From positions 39,951 through 103,950 of the forward strand of contig CANMQI010000019.1 of the NCBI GenBank assembly GCA_947499955.1: a DNA stretch of 64,000 nucleotides, written 5' to 3'. Below the pieces are notes generated by a model that saw only the letters and a program-made list of their open reading frames with translations, ran no database searches and was not told the DNA's origin. Within the stretch, counting starts at the first letter, position 1, and each line of letters starts with the position of its first letter. The stretch is from an uncultured Granulosicoccus sp. Lineage in GTDB: Bacteria; Pseudomonadota; Gammaproteobacteria; Granulosicoccales; Granulosicoccaceae. The translations under genes were made by a program, and so were the position numbers. Below, piece after piece: positions 1 through 8,102 of the stretch.

Positions 1-170
1 CTTTCACGCGCTGAAAGCCCCTCCCCTGCGGACCGTCAGGAAACCATCACCTGAACACGGTTCGCAGGATCAGGCCGGAACTGGCCTGACACTGCCGTTA
101 CAGCGCTCAGCATGACTCACGACGACACTGAGTCAAGCAACCCGCCACATTGACAGAACAATCCGCTCAT

Positions 171-188
171 CATGCTCGATAGAGCATG
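171..188. promoter_or_regulatory. perfect inverted repeat upstream of RHH gene (putative operator)
   Basis: CATGCTC-GATA-GAGCATG is a perfect 7-bp inverted repeat with a 4-bp centre, ending about 50 bp before the first gene of the operon. The first gene encodes a ribbon-helix-helix-like protein, and such proteins often bind short palindromes in their own promoters. Autoregulation is inference. A TGACGT repeat immediately follows the palindrome. Confidence 0.4.
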
Positions 189-236
189 ACGTCTTGACGT
201 CATCCATCGATTGCTTCACGATAACGCCTGGTATCG

Positions 237-425
237 ATGAAGGGCAGCGACGTGAGTAAGGAAAAGCCCAGCAAGAAGAACACCTCCTTGCGCCTGGAAA
301 GCAATATGCTCAAGGCCCTTAAAATCAGGGCAATCGAAGAAGACAGCAGTGTGCAGGTCATCCTTGAACGACTCGTTGAAGAATATCTGAACACCCCCGG
401 AAAACAAAAAAAATCAAAGAAATGA
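237..425 (+). CDS. small ribbon-helix-helix-like protein
   Basis: This 62-residue basic protein has a predicted strand (TSLRLESNMLKALK) followed by two helices (residues about 24-34 and 37-52) and a lysine-rich tail, the layout of a CopG/Arc/ParG-type ribbon-helix-helix fold. Family assignment rests on pattern only. A GTG at 252 is an equally plausible start. Its stop overlaps the ATG of the CHAD gene (ATGA at 422-425), so the two are translationally coupled. Because the operon also encodes a ParA-like ATPase, it could be either an autorepressor or a ParA partner protein in the way ParG-type RHH proteins are. Both roles are inference. Confidence 0.6.
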   Translation: MKGSDVSKEKPSKKNTSLRLESNMLKALKIRAIEEDSSVQVILERLVEEYLNTPGKQKKSKK

Positions 426-1942
426 ATCCAGCATCGGAAAAGACCTGGTTACTGAAGAACGCGCTTGATCACAACGGACTTACCGACGTACTGGGAGTCG
501 GCTTTCATGTCGACATCGATCAGCCCGTGACATCGAACTTGACGGTGTATGACGACTTCGATGCCAATCTGTGGAACGCCGACCTGATGCTTTGTCGCAT
601 CGACAAGAACACCTTTCAGCTCATCCGGGGCTCCGATCGCATCGGCGAGGTTCGCGCACCGGCGAAAGCCAGATTCTGGTGGGACCTGCCCGACAGCGAC
701 ATGAAGCGCCTGCTGAAGAAGAAGACAGGCTTGCGTGCCTTCATGCCCATTGCATCACTGCAACGAGTCAACACACGATTTGCACTACGCAACGCCGATG
801 AAAAGATCGTTGTCAGAGGCCTGCTCTCGCAATCGATTGTGGATGGGAACATTCAGCATTACATCACCCTGCAACAGATGCGTGGCTACGATAAAAGTGC
901 TGTGCAGGCCAGAAAGCTGCTGACACCTCTGTTCGAAAGAGAGATACCCGATTTCGGGTTGAAGGCGATGTTCGCAGAGCAGAACCCCGGCATGATGGAC
1001 AAGGCTGTGCCTGAGGTACTGCACTTGTCGCCGGACATGCCGACAGAGCTTGCCGTTCGCGCCATGGCCACCGAGATGATTGATCAGGCGACCTCCCATG
1101 TCGACGGCGTGGTGGCCGACATCGATACGGTTTTCCTGCATCAGTTTCGGGTGAGTGTGCGCAAGCTGCGCTCCCTGATCAGCCTCCTGAAAAAAGCCCT
1201 GCCCCCGGAAACGGTGGAAGCCCTGGCCCCACAACTGTCTGACATTGCAGGCAAGACCAGCAGACTACGGGATCTGGACGTCTTTCTGCTGGACAAGAAG
1301 CACTATCTCGAGATGCTACCCGACAGCCATGCGGCGGGACTGGACGAATTGTACATACGCGTGGAAAAACAACGGCAACTGGAAAAGAACCGGCTGGCAC
1401 GCTACTTCCAGTCAAAGCAGTTTCAGCATGACATCAACGCTTGCAGGACAATCCTGTCAGAGGCACCGGCTTATTCGAATTCGCTGTCGAACAAGCCGGT
1501 GCAGACTGTTGCCAAATCCCTGCTGATCAAGCGTTACAAGAAGATTCAGTCCATGAGCGCCGAACTGCATGCGGACTCGGACGACGAGGATGTGCATGAC
1601 ATACGCAAGGAATTCAAGAAACTGCGCTACCTGATCGAATTCTTCATCGAGCTGCTGCCCGGAAAACGTACCGCCAGATTGTTGAAACGATTGAAGAAGC
1701 TGCAGGTGACGCTAGGCGACTTCAACGACTATTGTGTCCAGATAGAGTTTCTGAGCGGCTTCAGTGATGACCGACAGATCGAGATGACCAAGGCTCTGAG
1801 CGGACTCATTGCCGTCCTGCATCTCAGGCAGATCGAAACACGCAACCAGGTGGAGGCGGCACTTGCGCGCTTTTTTACCGACGACATGGCCATGGAAATC
1901 GAATTGGCCTTTGGCGCAAAGGCCAGCGGAGAATCCAGATGA
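422..1942 (+). CDS. CHAD domain protein with degenerate CYTH-like N-terminus
   Basis: 506 residues. The C-terminal part (about 210-500) is a CHAD domain with its two hallmark helices, HQFRVSVRKLRSL and VHDIRKEFKKLRYL, rich in conserved His, Arg and Lys. CHAD domains are known to bind polyphosphate and to localise to polyphosphate granules. The N-terminal 170 residues keep the YDDFD-NLW and PLASLQR-like pattern seen in the degenerate CYTH halves of proteobacterial CYTH-CHAD proteins, but lack the ExExK signature, so catalysis by this half is unlikely. The gene overlaps both neighbours by 4 bp (ATGA), in an operon with a ParA-like ATPase, a separate CYTH enzyme and a Nudix-like protein. CHAD is confident; the N-terminal call is moderate. 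Confidence 0.85.
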   Translation: MNPASEKTWLLKNALDHNGLTDVLGVGFHVDIDQPVTSNLTVYDDFDANLWNADLMLCRIDKNTFQLIRGSDRIGEVRAPAKARFWWDLPDSDMKRLLKKKTGLRAFMPIASLQRVNTRFALRNADEKIVVRGLLSQSIVDGNIQHYITLQQMRGYDKSAVQARKLLTPLFEREIPDFGLKAMFAEQNPGMMDKAVPEVLHLSPDMPTELAVRAMATEMIDQATSHVDGVVADIDTVFLHQFRVSVRKLRSLISLLKKALPPETVEALAPQLSDIAGKTSRLRDLDVFLLDKKHYLEMLPDSHAAGLDELYIRVEKQRQLEKNRLARYFQSKQFQHDINACRTILSEAPAYSNSLSNKPVQTVAKSLLIKRYKKIQSMSAELHADSDDEDVHDIRKEFKKLRYLIEFFIELLPGKRTARLLKRLKKLQVTLGDFNDYCVQIEFLSGFSDDRQIEMTKALSGLIAVLHLRQIETRNQVEAALARFFTDDMAMEIELAFGAKASGESR

Positions 1943-2682
1943 AAGTCATAGCCTGCTACAGCATGAAGGGTGGAGTCGGGAAAACCGCAACCGCTGTCAA
2001 CCTGGCCTACCTCGCGGCGAAGTCCGGGCAGAGAACGCTACTGATCGATCTTGATCCACAAGGTGCATCCTCGTTCTACTTCCGCGTCAAACCCTCATCG
2101 AAGAAATGGGGAGAGCGGTTTTTCAAGGCCTATGCAACCCTGGTCAAGAACATCAAGGCCAGCGATTTCGAGAATCTGGATGTTATCCCGGCTCACTTGA
2201 GCTTTCGCAATTTCGATTCCATGCTGAGCGATCTGAAGAAGCGTGAGAATCGCCTGAAGCGCCTGTTGAAGGGTTTCAGAAAGGAATACGATCTGGTGAT
2301 TCTCGACTGCCCGCCGTCCATCAGCTTTCTGTCGGAGTCGATCTTCACGGCATCCGATGTGGTGCTGGTTCCTGTGATCCCGACCACCCTGTCCGAGCGA
2401 ACCTTTGAACAACTGGTGCATTTTTTCAAGGAGAACAAGTACCCCTTGAAGAAGATAGTCCCGTTCTTCTCCATGGTTCAGGCACAGAAATCCTTGCACA
2501 AGGCAACCATGGAAGCCATGTCCACGCGCCGCAAGGTCTTCCTGAAGTCCACCATTCCCTACTCTTCCGATATCGAGAAAATGGGGCAACACAAGGCACC
2601 GGTAGATCTGTTTGCCCGATCAACCGCTGCCAACGCGGCCTATATCAAGCTGTGGGCCGAGGTCGCGAAAAAGCACCTGTAA
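1939..2682 (+). CDS. ParA/MinD-family ATPase (orphan)
   Basis: 247 residues beginning directly with the deviant Walker A loop, KGGVGKTATAVNLA (residues about 9-22), then switch I LIDLDPQGASS and Walker B-like VILDCPP (about 117-123). There is no N-terminal helix-turn-helix, as in short ParA proteins that move non-chromosomal cargo. These ATPases bind DNA as ATP dimers and position plasmids, chemoreceptors, carboxysomes or storage granules. No parB or parS-like array is visible. The gene is sandwiched between a CHAD gene (4-bp overlap) and a CYTH gene 22 bp downstream. Context suggests a polyphosphate-related cargo, with the RHH or CHAD protein as adaptor; that is inference. The family assignment is firm. 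Confidence 0.9.
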   Translation: MKVIACYSMKGGVGKTATAVNLAYLAAKSGQRTLLIDLDPQGASSFYFRVKPSSKKWGERFFKAYATLVKNIKASDFENLDVIPAHLSFRNFDSMLSDLKKRENRLKRLLKGFRKEYDLVILDCPPSISFLSESIFTASDVVLVPVIPTTLSERTFEQLVHFFKENKYPLKKIVPFFSMVQAQKSLHKATMEAMSTRRKVFLKSTIPYSSDIEKMGQHKAPVDLFARSTAANAAYIKLWAEVAKKHL

Positions 2683-2704
2683 ACATCAGCTCGGGAGGGC
2701 TATC

Positions 2705-3178
2705 GTGGCAATTGAAATCGAACGCAAGTTTCTGGTGAAGCAATTACCGGTGGCCGAGTTGCAACAGGCATTGGTCGAGCAGATACAGCAGGGCTATCTC
2801 ATCCGGGAGTCGGAGCGGGAAGTCAGAATCAGACGCAAGGGCGATCTGTTTTATCTGACTGAGAAGAAAGGCGCGGGCATGACTCGTGAAGAACACGAGA
2901 TTCTCATCAGCGAGGCGATGTTCGATGCCTTGTGGCCGCTGACTGACGGCATGCAGCTTGAAAAAGCTCGCAGCACGTTCATGCTGGATGAGCATCAACT
3001 GGAACTGGACGTCTATCAGGGTGAACTGGCACCGTTGATGATTCTCGAAACCGAGTTCACGACAGAGGAACAGGCTCTCGCCTGGTCACCCCCCTGGTTT
3101 GCAGGCCCCGAGGTGACGGGAGACAAGCGATACAAGAACGCTCAACTGGCCACGGCAGGAAAACCTGACAATGGGTAA
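2705..3178 (+). CDS. CYTH domain protein (class IV adenylate cyclase/triphosphatase fold)
   Basis: 157 residues from a GTG start preceded by a strong GGGAGGG ribosome site at 2693-2699. The protein opens with the diagnostic CYTH motif EIERKFLV, which holds the ExExK residues. It continues with REVRIRRKG, YLTEKKGAG and LELDVYQGEL, the alternating charged strands of the triphosphate tunnel. Small stand-alone CYTH proteins of this length hydrolyse inorganic triphosphate or bind nucleotides and polyphosphate. Paired with the CHAD protein upstream, this restores the split CYTH/CHAD pairing in which the catalytic CYTH is separate. The stop overlaps the next start by 8 bp. A longer reading frame begins at 2612 inside parA, but the ribosome site and the family start favour 2705. 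Confidence 0.88.
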   Translation: MAIEIERKFLVKQLPVAELQQALVEQIQQGYLIRESEREVRIRRKGDLFYLTEKKGAGMTREEHEILISEAMFDALWPLTDGMQLEKARSTFMLDEHQLELDVYQGELAPLMILETEFTTEEQALAWSPPWFAGPEVTGDKRYKNAQLATAGKPDNG

Positions 3179-3602
3179 GAAGCATCAGAAGCTGAAAAAG
3201 AGAGTCGCCGTACTCCCTATTCTGATGAAGAAATGCAAGCACAAGAAGAAACGCAAGAGGAAGTGCAAGATCTACCTGGTCACCAGCCGTGAACATTCAC
3301 AATGGATCATCCCGACCGGGAAGCTGGAAAAAAACCTGAGCAACCGGCGTGTCGCGCTGCTGGAAGCCTTTGAAGAGGCAGGCATTCTCGGAAAACTCGA
3401 CGATCAGTTCAAGATGCAGGTATTGCTGCAGCGCCCTTGCGGCAAGAAGAAGCGCAAGACCATCGTTTTTCTGCTTTACGTCAAACGTATATTGGACCAC
3501 TGGCCCGAAGAGAGTGAACGCAAGCGCAAGGCGGTCAGCATCGATAGTTATATAAAGACCGTTTCCGACAAGAAACTCAAGAAGAAGCTATTGGCAATAT
3601 AG
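3171..3602 (+). CDS. Nudix-like hydrolase with altered Nudix box
   Basis: 143 residues, very lysine-rich at the N-terminus. The segment from GKLEKN (residue 50) to EEAGI (68-72) follows the spacing of the Nudix box (G-x5-E-x7-RE-U-x-EE-x-G-U), with Glu65, Glu68 and Glu69 retained. The first box Glu is replaced by Leu56 and the catalytic Arg by Leu64. Downstream FLLYVKRILDHWPEESER resembles the diphosphoinositol-polyphosphate/diadenosine phosphatase (DIPP) subgroup, some members of which cut polyphosphate ends. The start overlaps the CYTH stop. Basic patches at residues 3-33 and 129-140 could bind polyanions. It may be a weak enzyme or a binding protein. Confidence 0.7.
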   Translation: MGKKHQKLKKRVAVLPILMKKCKHKKKRKRKCKIYLVTSREHSQWIIPTGKLEKNLSNRRVALLEAFEEAGILGKLDDQFKMQVLLQRPCGKKKRKTIVFLLYVKRILDHWPEESERKRKAVSIDSYIKTVSDKKLKKKLLAI

Positions 3603-3688
3603 CGGCGCACGATTCTGTCGCATCGCTCTCCCGAGCCTGTCTCACTGGCATCGACTGATACTCGAGCTCTCACGCAACCCTGGAGAGT

Positions 3689-3708
3689 CCGAATCCACAC
3701 GGATTCGG
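3689..3708. other. perfect hairpin between Nudix and GGDEF-EAL genes
   Basis: CCGAATCC-ACAC-GGATTCGG is a perfect 8-bp stem with a 4-base loop, 87 bp after the Nudix stop. It lacks a following T-tract, so it is either a weak terminator of the upstream operon or an operator for the downstream gene. Confidence 0.4.
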
Positions 3709-3778
3709 GCGTGCCCGGCGCCGTATCGAGGTCATCCGGATATTCAAGCCATGCAGGCCTCCGGCCGCTACTGCTTGC

Positions 3779-5809
3779 ATGCGGAACAAAATGCGTCTGG
3801 CGCTTGCCAGCCTGTACGGTGTCAGAAAATCTCTCAAAGCCGGCGCACAACCACGCTCACTGTGGTGGTCGATACCGGTATGGACAGGCGCTGCAGCTGT
3901 GCTTCTGGTCGTGGCCTTGTCTGCCACAGACCACACCGAGAAACATTTCCTGACAAAGGATGCTGAACACACGGCGCTGCAGTATGCTGATTTCCTGGCA
4001 AAGAGCGTACCTGACCTGGATCGCCTGTTCTCCCAACGGGAGCTGAGTCAGCAGGCGCAGGTGGCGCTGACACGCAATACGCGGCTGGGTGATGTGTTCC
4101 GCTACAAGTTATTCGACTCCAGCGGGCAACTGATATTGACATCGGACGAGATCGGCTCAGTGACGCCTCTTGCTGCAGCGGGCGCATCTCGGATCGACAC
4201 CCAGAGACATGCGGGTAGCAATGGCTACGTCAGCGACATCGTGCTGGGCGGCAACAATTATATCGAGCTGGCGGACGGTCGAGAAAAACCGGATCGTCCC
4301 GATCTGTATTCCGAGGCCTATGTGCCGCTGATGGGACCTGACGGAATTCTTGGCGTCATAGAAGTCTATGTTGACCAGAGCGCGCGTCAACAACGCATCG
4401 CATCCGCTTTCACCAGAGTCGCCGCGACGGTCGTCGGTCTGCTGCTGCTCGCAGGGCTTGGCATCGCCTGGCAATCCTGGCAGCGCCTGACGGATCGTCG
4501 ACGTGATGAGGAGAAGATTCGCTATCTGGCAGAACACGATGTCCTGTCGGGTGCACTGAACCGCGCCAGTTTCGAAAGCGTACTGAACGCAACTGCGCAA
4601 GCGGCAGGCGTCTCCGGTGAGGCGTTTGCGATCCATTGCATCGATCTCGATCGATTCAAGGAGGTCAACGACACCCTTGGTCATTCGGCCGGCGACGAGG
4701 TACTGCGTGAGGTAGCGGCCAGGCTCAACGCATTGCATCGCCCCGGCGATGTACTGGCACGACTCGGTGGCGATGAATTCGCGGTCCTGCAGGCTACGCA
4801 GAACAGTCCTCGGGATGTTGAAGCCCACGGCCGACGCATTGTCGAAGCGCTGGCTCGCCCCATGGATATTGCGGGCAGCAGAGTGCCCTGTGGTGCAAGC
4901 GTCGGTGCTGCCTGCTTCGGTATTGACGCAACAGAAATCAACGACTTGTTGCACAAGGCCGATCTGGCCATGTATCGCTCCAAGACATCCGGACGGGGCC
5001 GATTCAGTTTCTACGATGAAGCCCTGGATAGTGAGCTGGAGGAGCGTCGGCTGCTGGCCATCGACCTGCGAACAGCCCTGGCTGACAATGCACTCAGCTT
5101 GCACTACCAACCCTTGTTTGATGCGACTGACAGTGACTCGGCGGTCGGTTTCGAGGCCTTGATGCGCTGGACTCATCCTGTACACGGCAATGTGCCTCCC
5201 TCGGTTTTCATTCCGTTGGCCGAGGAATGCGGGCAGATCGTGACACTGGGCACATGGGCAATCGAACAGGCCTGCCATGATGCCGTGCAATGGACAGACG
5301 CCACCCACGTTGCCGTCAATCTCTCTCCGGCTCAATTTCGTGCAGATGCACCGGATGTGGTTGCCGTGGTCGCCCGAGTGCTCGAGTCAACCGGCCTGGC
5401 AGCTGAGCGGCTGGAACTGGAAATTACCGAATCCCTGCTGATCAGCGATCCGGAGAAGGTGCTCGACAGCCTCAATCGCCTGTCCAGCCTCGGTGTCCGG
5501 ATTGCGATGGATGACTTTGGTACCGGCTACTCCAGTCTCTCCTACCTCTGGCGCTTTCCTTTCAACAAGGTAAAGATCGACCGAGCCTTCGTGAAAGAGC
5601 TGGAAGGTGAAGACAAGGTGTCATTGATCGTTGCATCCATTGTCACCCTTGCCCATTCGCTGGGCATGCGGGTCAACGCAGAAGGTGTGGAGACGGAATC
5701 CCAACGCGAAGCCCTGCGCAAGCTCGGCTGCGATGAACTTCAGGGCTTTCTGCTGGGCCGTCCGGCACCTCTGGAAGCCAGTGATGAGGTTGACCGCAAG
5801 GCGGCCTGA
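3779..5809 (+). CDS. membrane GGDEF-EAL c-di-GMP turnover protein
   Basis: 676 residues with an N-terminal transmembrane helix (about 30-48), a periplasmic sensor of about 170 residues, a second helix (about 212-232), then GGDEF and EAL domains. The GGDEF half keeps HDVLSGALNR, the metal-binding DLDRFKEVND and the intact RLGGDEF. The EAL half keeps EALMRW, ELEITES, MDDFGTGYSSL, KIDRAFV and AEGVET. Both diguanylate cyclase and phosphodiesterase activities are therefore chemically possible; the net direction cannot be read from sequence. It probably senses an extracytoplasmic ligand. ATG at 3791 is an alternative start with a closer GGA ribosome site. It is transcribed alone and its neighbours do not suggest a partner. 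Confidence 0.93.
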   Translation: MRNKMRLALASLYGVRKSLKAGAQPRSLWWSIPVWTGAAAVLLVVALSATDHTEKHFLTKDAEHTALQYADFLAKSVPDLDRLFSQRELSQQAQVALTRNTRLGDVFRYKLFDSSGQLILTSDEIGSVTPLAAAGASRIDTQRHAGSNGYVSDIVLGGNNYIELADGREKPDRPDLYSEAYVPLMGPDGILGVIEVYVDQSARQQRIASAFTRVAATVVGLLLLAGLGIAWQSWQRLTDRRRDEEKIRYLAEHDVLSGALNRASFESVLNATAQAAGVSGEAFAIHCIDLDRFKEVNDTLGHSAGDEVLREVAARLNALHRPGDVLARLGGDEFAVLQATQNSPRDVEAHGRRIVEALARPMDIAGSRVPCGASVGAACFGIDATEINDLLHKADLAMYRSKTSGRGRFSFYDEALDSELEERRLLAIDLRTALADNALSLHYQPLFDATDSDSAVGFEALMRWTHPVHGNVPPSVFIPLAEECGQIVTLGTWAIEQACHDAVQWTDATHVAVNLSPAQFRADAPDVVAVVARVLESTGLAAERLELEITESLLISDPEKVLDSLNRLSSLGVRIAMDDFGTGYSSLSYLWRFPFNKVKIDRAFVKELEGEDKVSLIVASIVTLAHSLGMRVNAEGVETESQREALRKLGCDELQGFLLGRPAPLEASDEVDRKAA

Positions 5810-5988
5810 CGTGCGCGAATGCGATGCCGCATCGCCGTACCGGCCGCACTTTCCCCGATCGACCTGCCAGCGACAAGCCTGCAGGCCTCCCCGCATGATC
5901 ACAAGCTGCTGAGCCAGCTGGTAAACTGCCACACTCAAGAACAGCCCCTGAGCCCAGGGCTTTCATCGTGGTACCAAAGGCAAATTCA

Positions 5989-6279
5989 ATGATCAGGCAT
6001 ATCGTATTCTTCACCGCCAAACGCCAGGAAGACCTGCAGGCAATATACGACGGACTGTCACTGCTCAAGGAGATTCCAGATTGCCAGCACTTCGAGGTCG
6101 GTGTGAATACGCGTGAGGATCCGATCTCCCAGAGCAAGCCGGATTTTGTCGTCTATGGCGAGTTCGAGTCGGATGCGCAGCTGACCGCATTCAAGCAACA
6201 CGCCAATTACCAGCGTTCCATCGAGCTGGTAAGACCGCTCAGGGACATGCGCATCGCCGCAGACTTTGACGCAGCCTGA
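5989..6279 (+). CDS. Dabb (stress-responsive alpha/beta barrel) family protein
   Basis: 96 residues starting MIRHIVFFTAKR, the typical first strand of the Dabb fold, and continuing with the long helix, a central FEVGVNT strand and DFVVYGEFESDAQLTAFKQH near the middle. Dabb proteins form dimeric ferredoxin-like barrels. Some act as cyclases or decarboxylases but most have no known role. An in-frame GTG at 5968 would add seven residues; ATG 5989 has an AAAGG ribosome site at 5976-5980 and gives the usual family N-terminus. The gene stands alone, converging with the GMC gene downstream. The fold is fairly sure; the function is unknown. Confidence 0.75.
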   Translation: MIRHIVFFTAKRQEDLQAIYDGLSLLKEIPDCQHFEVGVNTREDPISQSKPDFVVYGEFESDAQLTAFKQHANYQRSIELVRPLRDMRIAADFDAA

Positions 6280-6387
6280 GCGAAGTCGAACCGCGATAGT
6301 CGCAGCGCTGCCGGCTCGGGCGACGCGCCTTGTTGAACAATGGCGGATCGGGACGACTTTCTGCGCCCCACACGCCAGTGCGTTCCA

Positions 6388-6417
6388 ACCGGCAACCTGA
6401 ACATTTCGGTTGCCGGT
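6388..6417. terminator. hairpin between convergent Dabb and GMC genes
   Basis: ACCGGCAACC pairs with GGTTGCCGGT around a 10-base loop, giving a perfect 10-bp stem just beyond the stop of the minus-strand GMC gene and 108 bp after the plus-strand Dabb gene. There is no T-run on either strand, so it may act as a bidirectional or protein-assisted terminator. Confidence 0.45.
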
Positions 6418-6438
6418 CGGCGTAACCCTGTCAGGGCA

Positions 6439-8007
6439 TCAGATCGATTTCGACTTCATCGCATCGGCAATGTAATCCGCCTGACGAATCGCAAGAGTGA
6501 CGATGGTCAGTGTCGGGTTCTCCGAAGCGCCCGTTGTGAACTGACTGCCGTCAGAGACAAACAGATTGTCGATATCGTGAGACTGTCCGAACGCGTTGAC
6601 CACACCCAGGGAGGGGTCTGCACTCATGCGGTTGGTTCCCAGATTGTGCGTCGAAGGATACGGTGGCGTCGGGTAGGTTTGAGTGGCGCCAATGGAGTCA
6701 TACAGCTCCATACCCTTCTTGTAGGCGTAGTTGCGCATGGCGACATCATTCGGATGATCATCGAAATTGACGTTGGCTACCGGCAGGCCGAATTGATCCT
6801 TGGCATCGGACAAGGTGACGCCGTTGCTTTCCTGCGGCATGTCTTCACCGACCAGCCACATACCTGCCATGTTCTCGTAACTGTCCATGGCCGAGGTAAA
6901 CTCTCGCCCCCAACCACCCGGGTTCAGGAAAGCCGCCATGAACGGCACACCCAGAGACAGCGTCTCCATCTCGAAGCCGCCGACAAATCCACGACTGGGG
7001 TCGAATCGGGATTCATCCGAAATGATGCCGGCCATGGTGGTTCCGCGGTACATGTGAACAGGTTCTTCGAATACGGCATAGACCGAACCGGTCATGTGGC
7101 GCATGTAGTTCCTGCCGACCTGGCCTGAGGAGTTGGCCAGCCCGTCCGGGAACATGGAAGAAGAGGAGTTGAGCAGGAGTCGCGGGCTTTCTATCGAATT
7201 GCCCGCCACACAGACTACCCGAGCCTTCTGCAATTGCTGGTTACCATCGGCATCCTGATACAGAACGCCGCTGACCTTGCCATTGGCGTCATGTTCTATC
7301 TTAAGAACATGCGCCTGCTCACGCACTTCCAGCTTGCCAGTGGCCTCGCCTTTCGGAATCTCGGTATAGGCAGTTGACCACTTCGCCCCCATCTTGCAGC
7401 CCTGAAAACAGAAACCCAGCTGTCGACAGGAAGCCCGATCATCGCGTGGCTCGGAATTGATGGCCATGCGGCCGGAGTGACATTCCTTGTAGCCCATCTT
7501 GTCGGCGCCGGCTTTCATGACTTTGAAGTTGTTGTTGCCGGGTAAACCGGGAATACCGTTGGTTCGCGTCACGCCCATCTTGTCTTCGGCCTTGGCGTAG
7601 TAGGGCTCGAGTTCTTGCAGTGTGACCGGCCAGTCAAGCAGATTGGCCCCCGGGACATCGCCGTATTCTGTCTTGGCTCGAAATTCGTGATCCTGAATGC
7701 GCAGTGATGCGCCGGCCCAGTGTACGGTGGAGCCGCCTACCGCTTTGACGATCCAGGCTGGCAGGTTGGCAAAATCCTTGGCCACTCGCCAGCTACCGGA
7801 GGTAGTGCGCATATCGGTCCAGGCAAGCTGCCCGAAGCTTGCCCACTCATCGTTGATGTAATCTGCTGGCAGATGCCGCGCCCCTGCTTCCAGGGCGACT
7901 ACATCGATGCCTTTCTGTGCCAGTTCGTTTGCCAGGGTGCCGCCACCGGCACCGGTACCAATGATAACGACAACACTGTCATCATCTAGATCATAAGGAG
8001 CTGCCAT
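6439..8007 (-). CDS. GMC family oxidoreductase, flavoprotein dehydrogenase subunit
   Basis: 522 residues. The N-terminus carries an ADP-binding loop (IIGTGAGGGTLANELA) and LEAGARH. The C-terminus has the GMC catalytic pair: His in THNLGTNRMS and Asn in ASENPTLT. This architecture matches the large flavin subunit of gluconate 2-dehydrogenase-like and other alcohol dehydrogenases that work with a Tat-exported small subunit and pass electrons to cytochrome or quinone. There is no signal peptide of its own, so export would ride on the small subunit encoded 95 bp upstream in the same operon. Position at the end of the monooxygenase operon suggests it oxidises the alcohol product. No cytochrome c subunit lies nearby, so the electron acceptor is unknown. 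Confidence 0.88.
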   Translation of the reverse strand: MAAPYDLDDDSVVVIIGTGAGGGTLANELAQKGIDVVALEAGARHLPADYINDEWASFGQLAWTDMRTTSGSWRVAKDFANLPAWIVKAVGGSTVHWAGASLRIQDHEFRAKTEYGDVPGANLLDWPVTLQELEPYYAKAEDKMGVTRTNGIPGLPGNNNFKVMKAGADKMGYKECHSGRMAINSEPRDDRASCRQLGFCFQGCKMGAKWSTAYTEIPKGEATGKLEVREQAHVLKIEHDANGKVSGVLYQDADGNQQLQKARVVCVAGNSIESPRLLLNSSSSMFPDGLANSSGQVGRNYMRHMTGSVYAVFEEPVHMYRGTTMAGIISDESRFDPSRGFVGGFEMETLSLGVPFMAAFLNPGGWGREFTSAMDSYENMAGMWLVGEDMPQESNGVTLSDAKDQFGLPVANVNFDDHPNDVAMRNYAYKKGMELYDSIGATQTYPTPPYPSTHNLGTNRMSADPSLGVVNAFGQSHDIDNLFVSDGSQFTTGASENPTLTIVTLAIRQADYIADAMKSKSI

Positions 8008-8102
8008 GTTCTGTGTTCTCTTGGTCTGATTGGATTGTCGGGTTGCGTGACGCCAGGCCCGTTACCTGTCGAATGGATGATCTGCCTGACGGCTTGAGTG
8101 CC

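Noticed and set aside
4157..5335. Long minus-strand open frame (392 codons) opposite the GGDEF-EAL gene
   Set aside because: It mirrors the coding frame of a confidently identified gene, has no ribosome site and its translation shows no domain.
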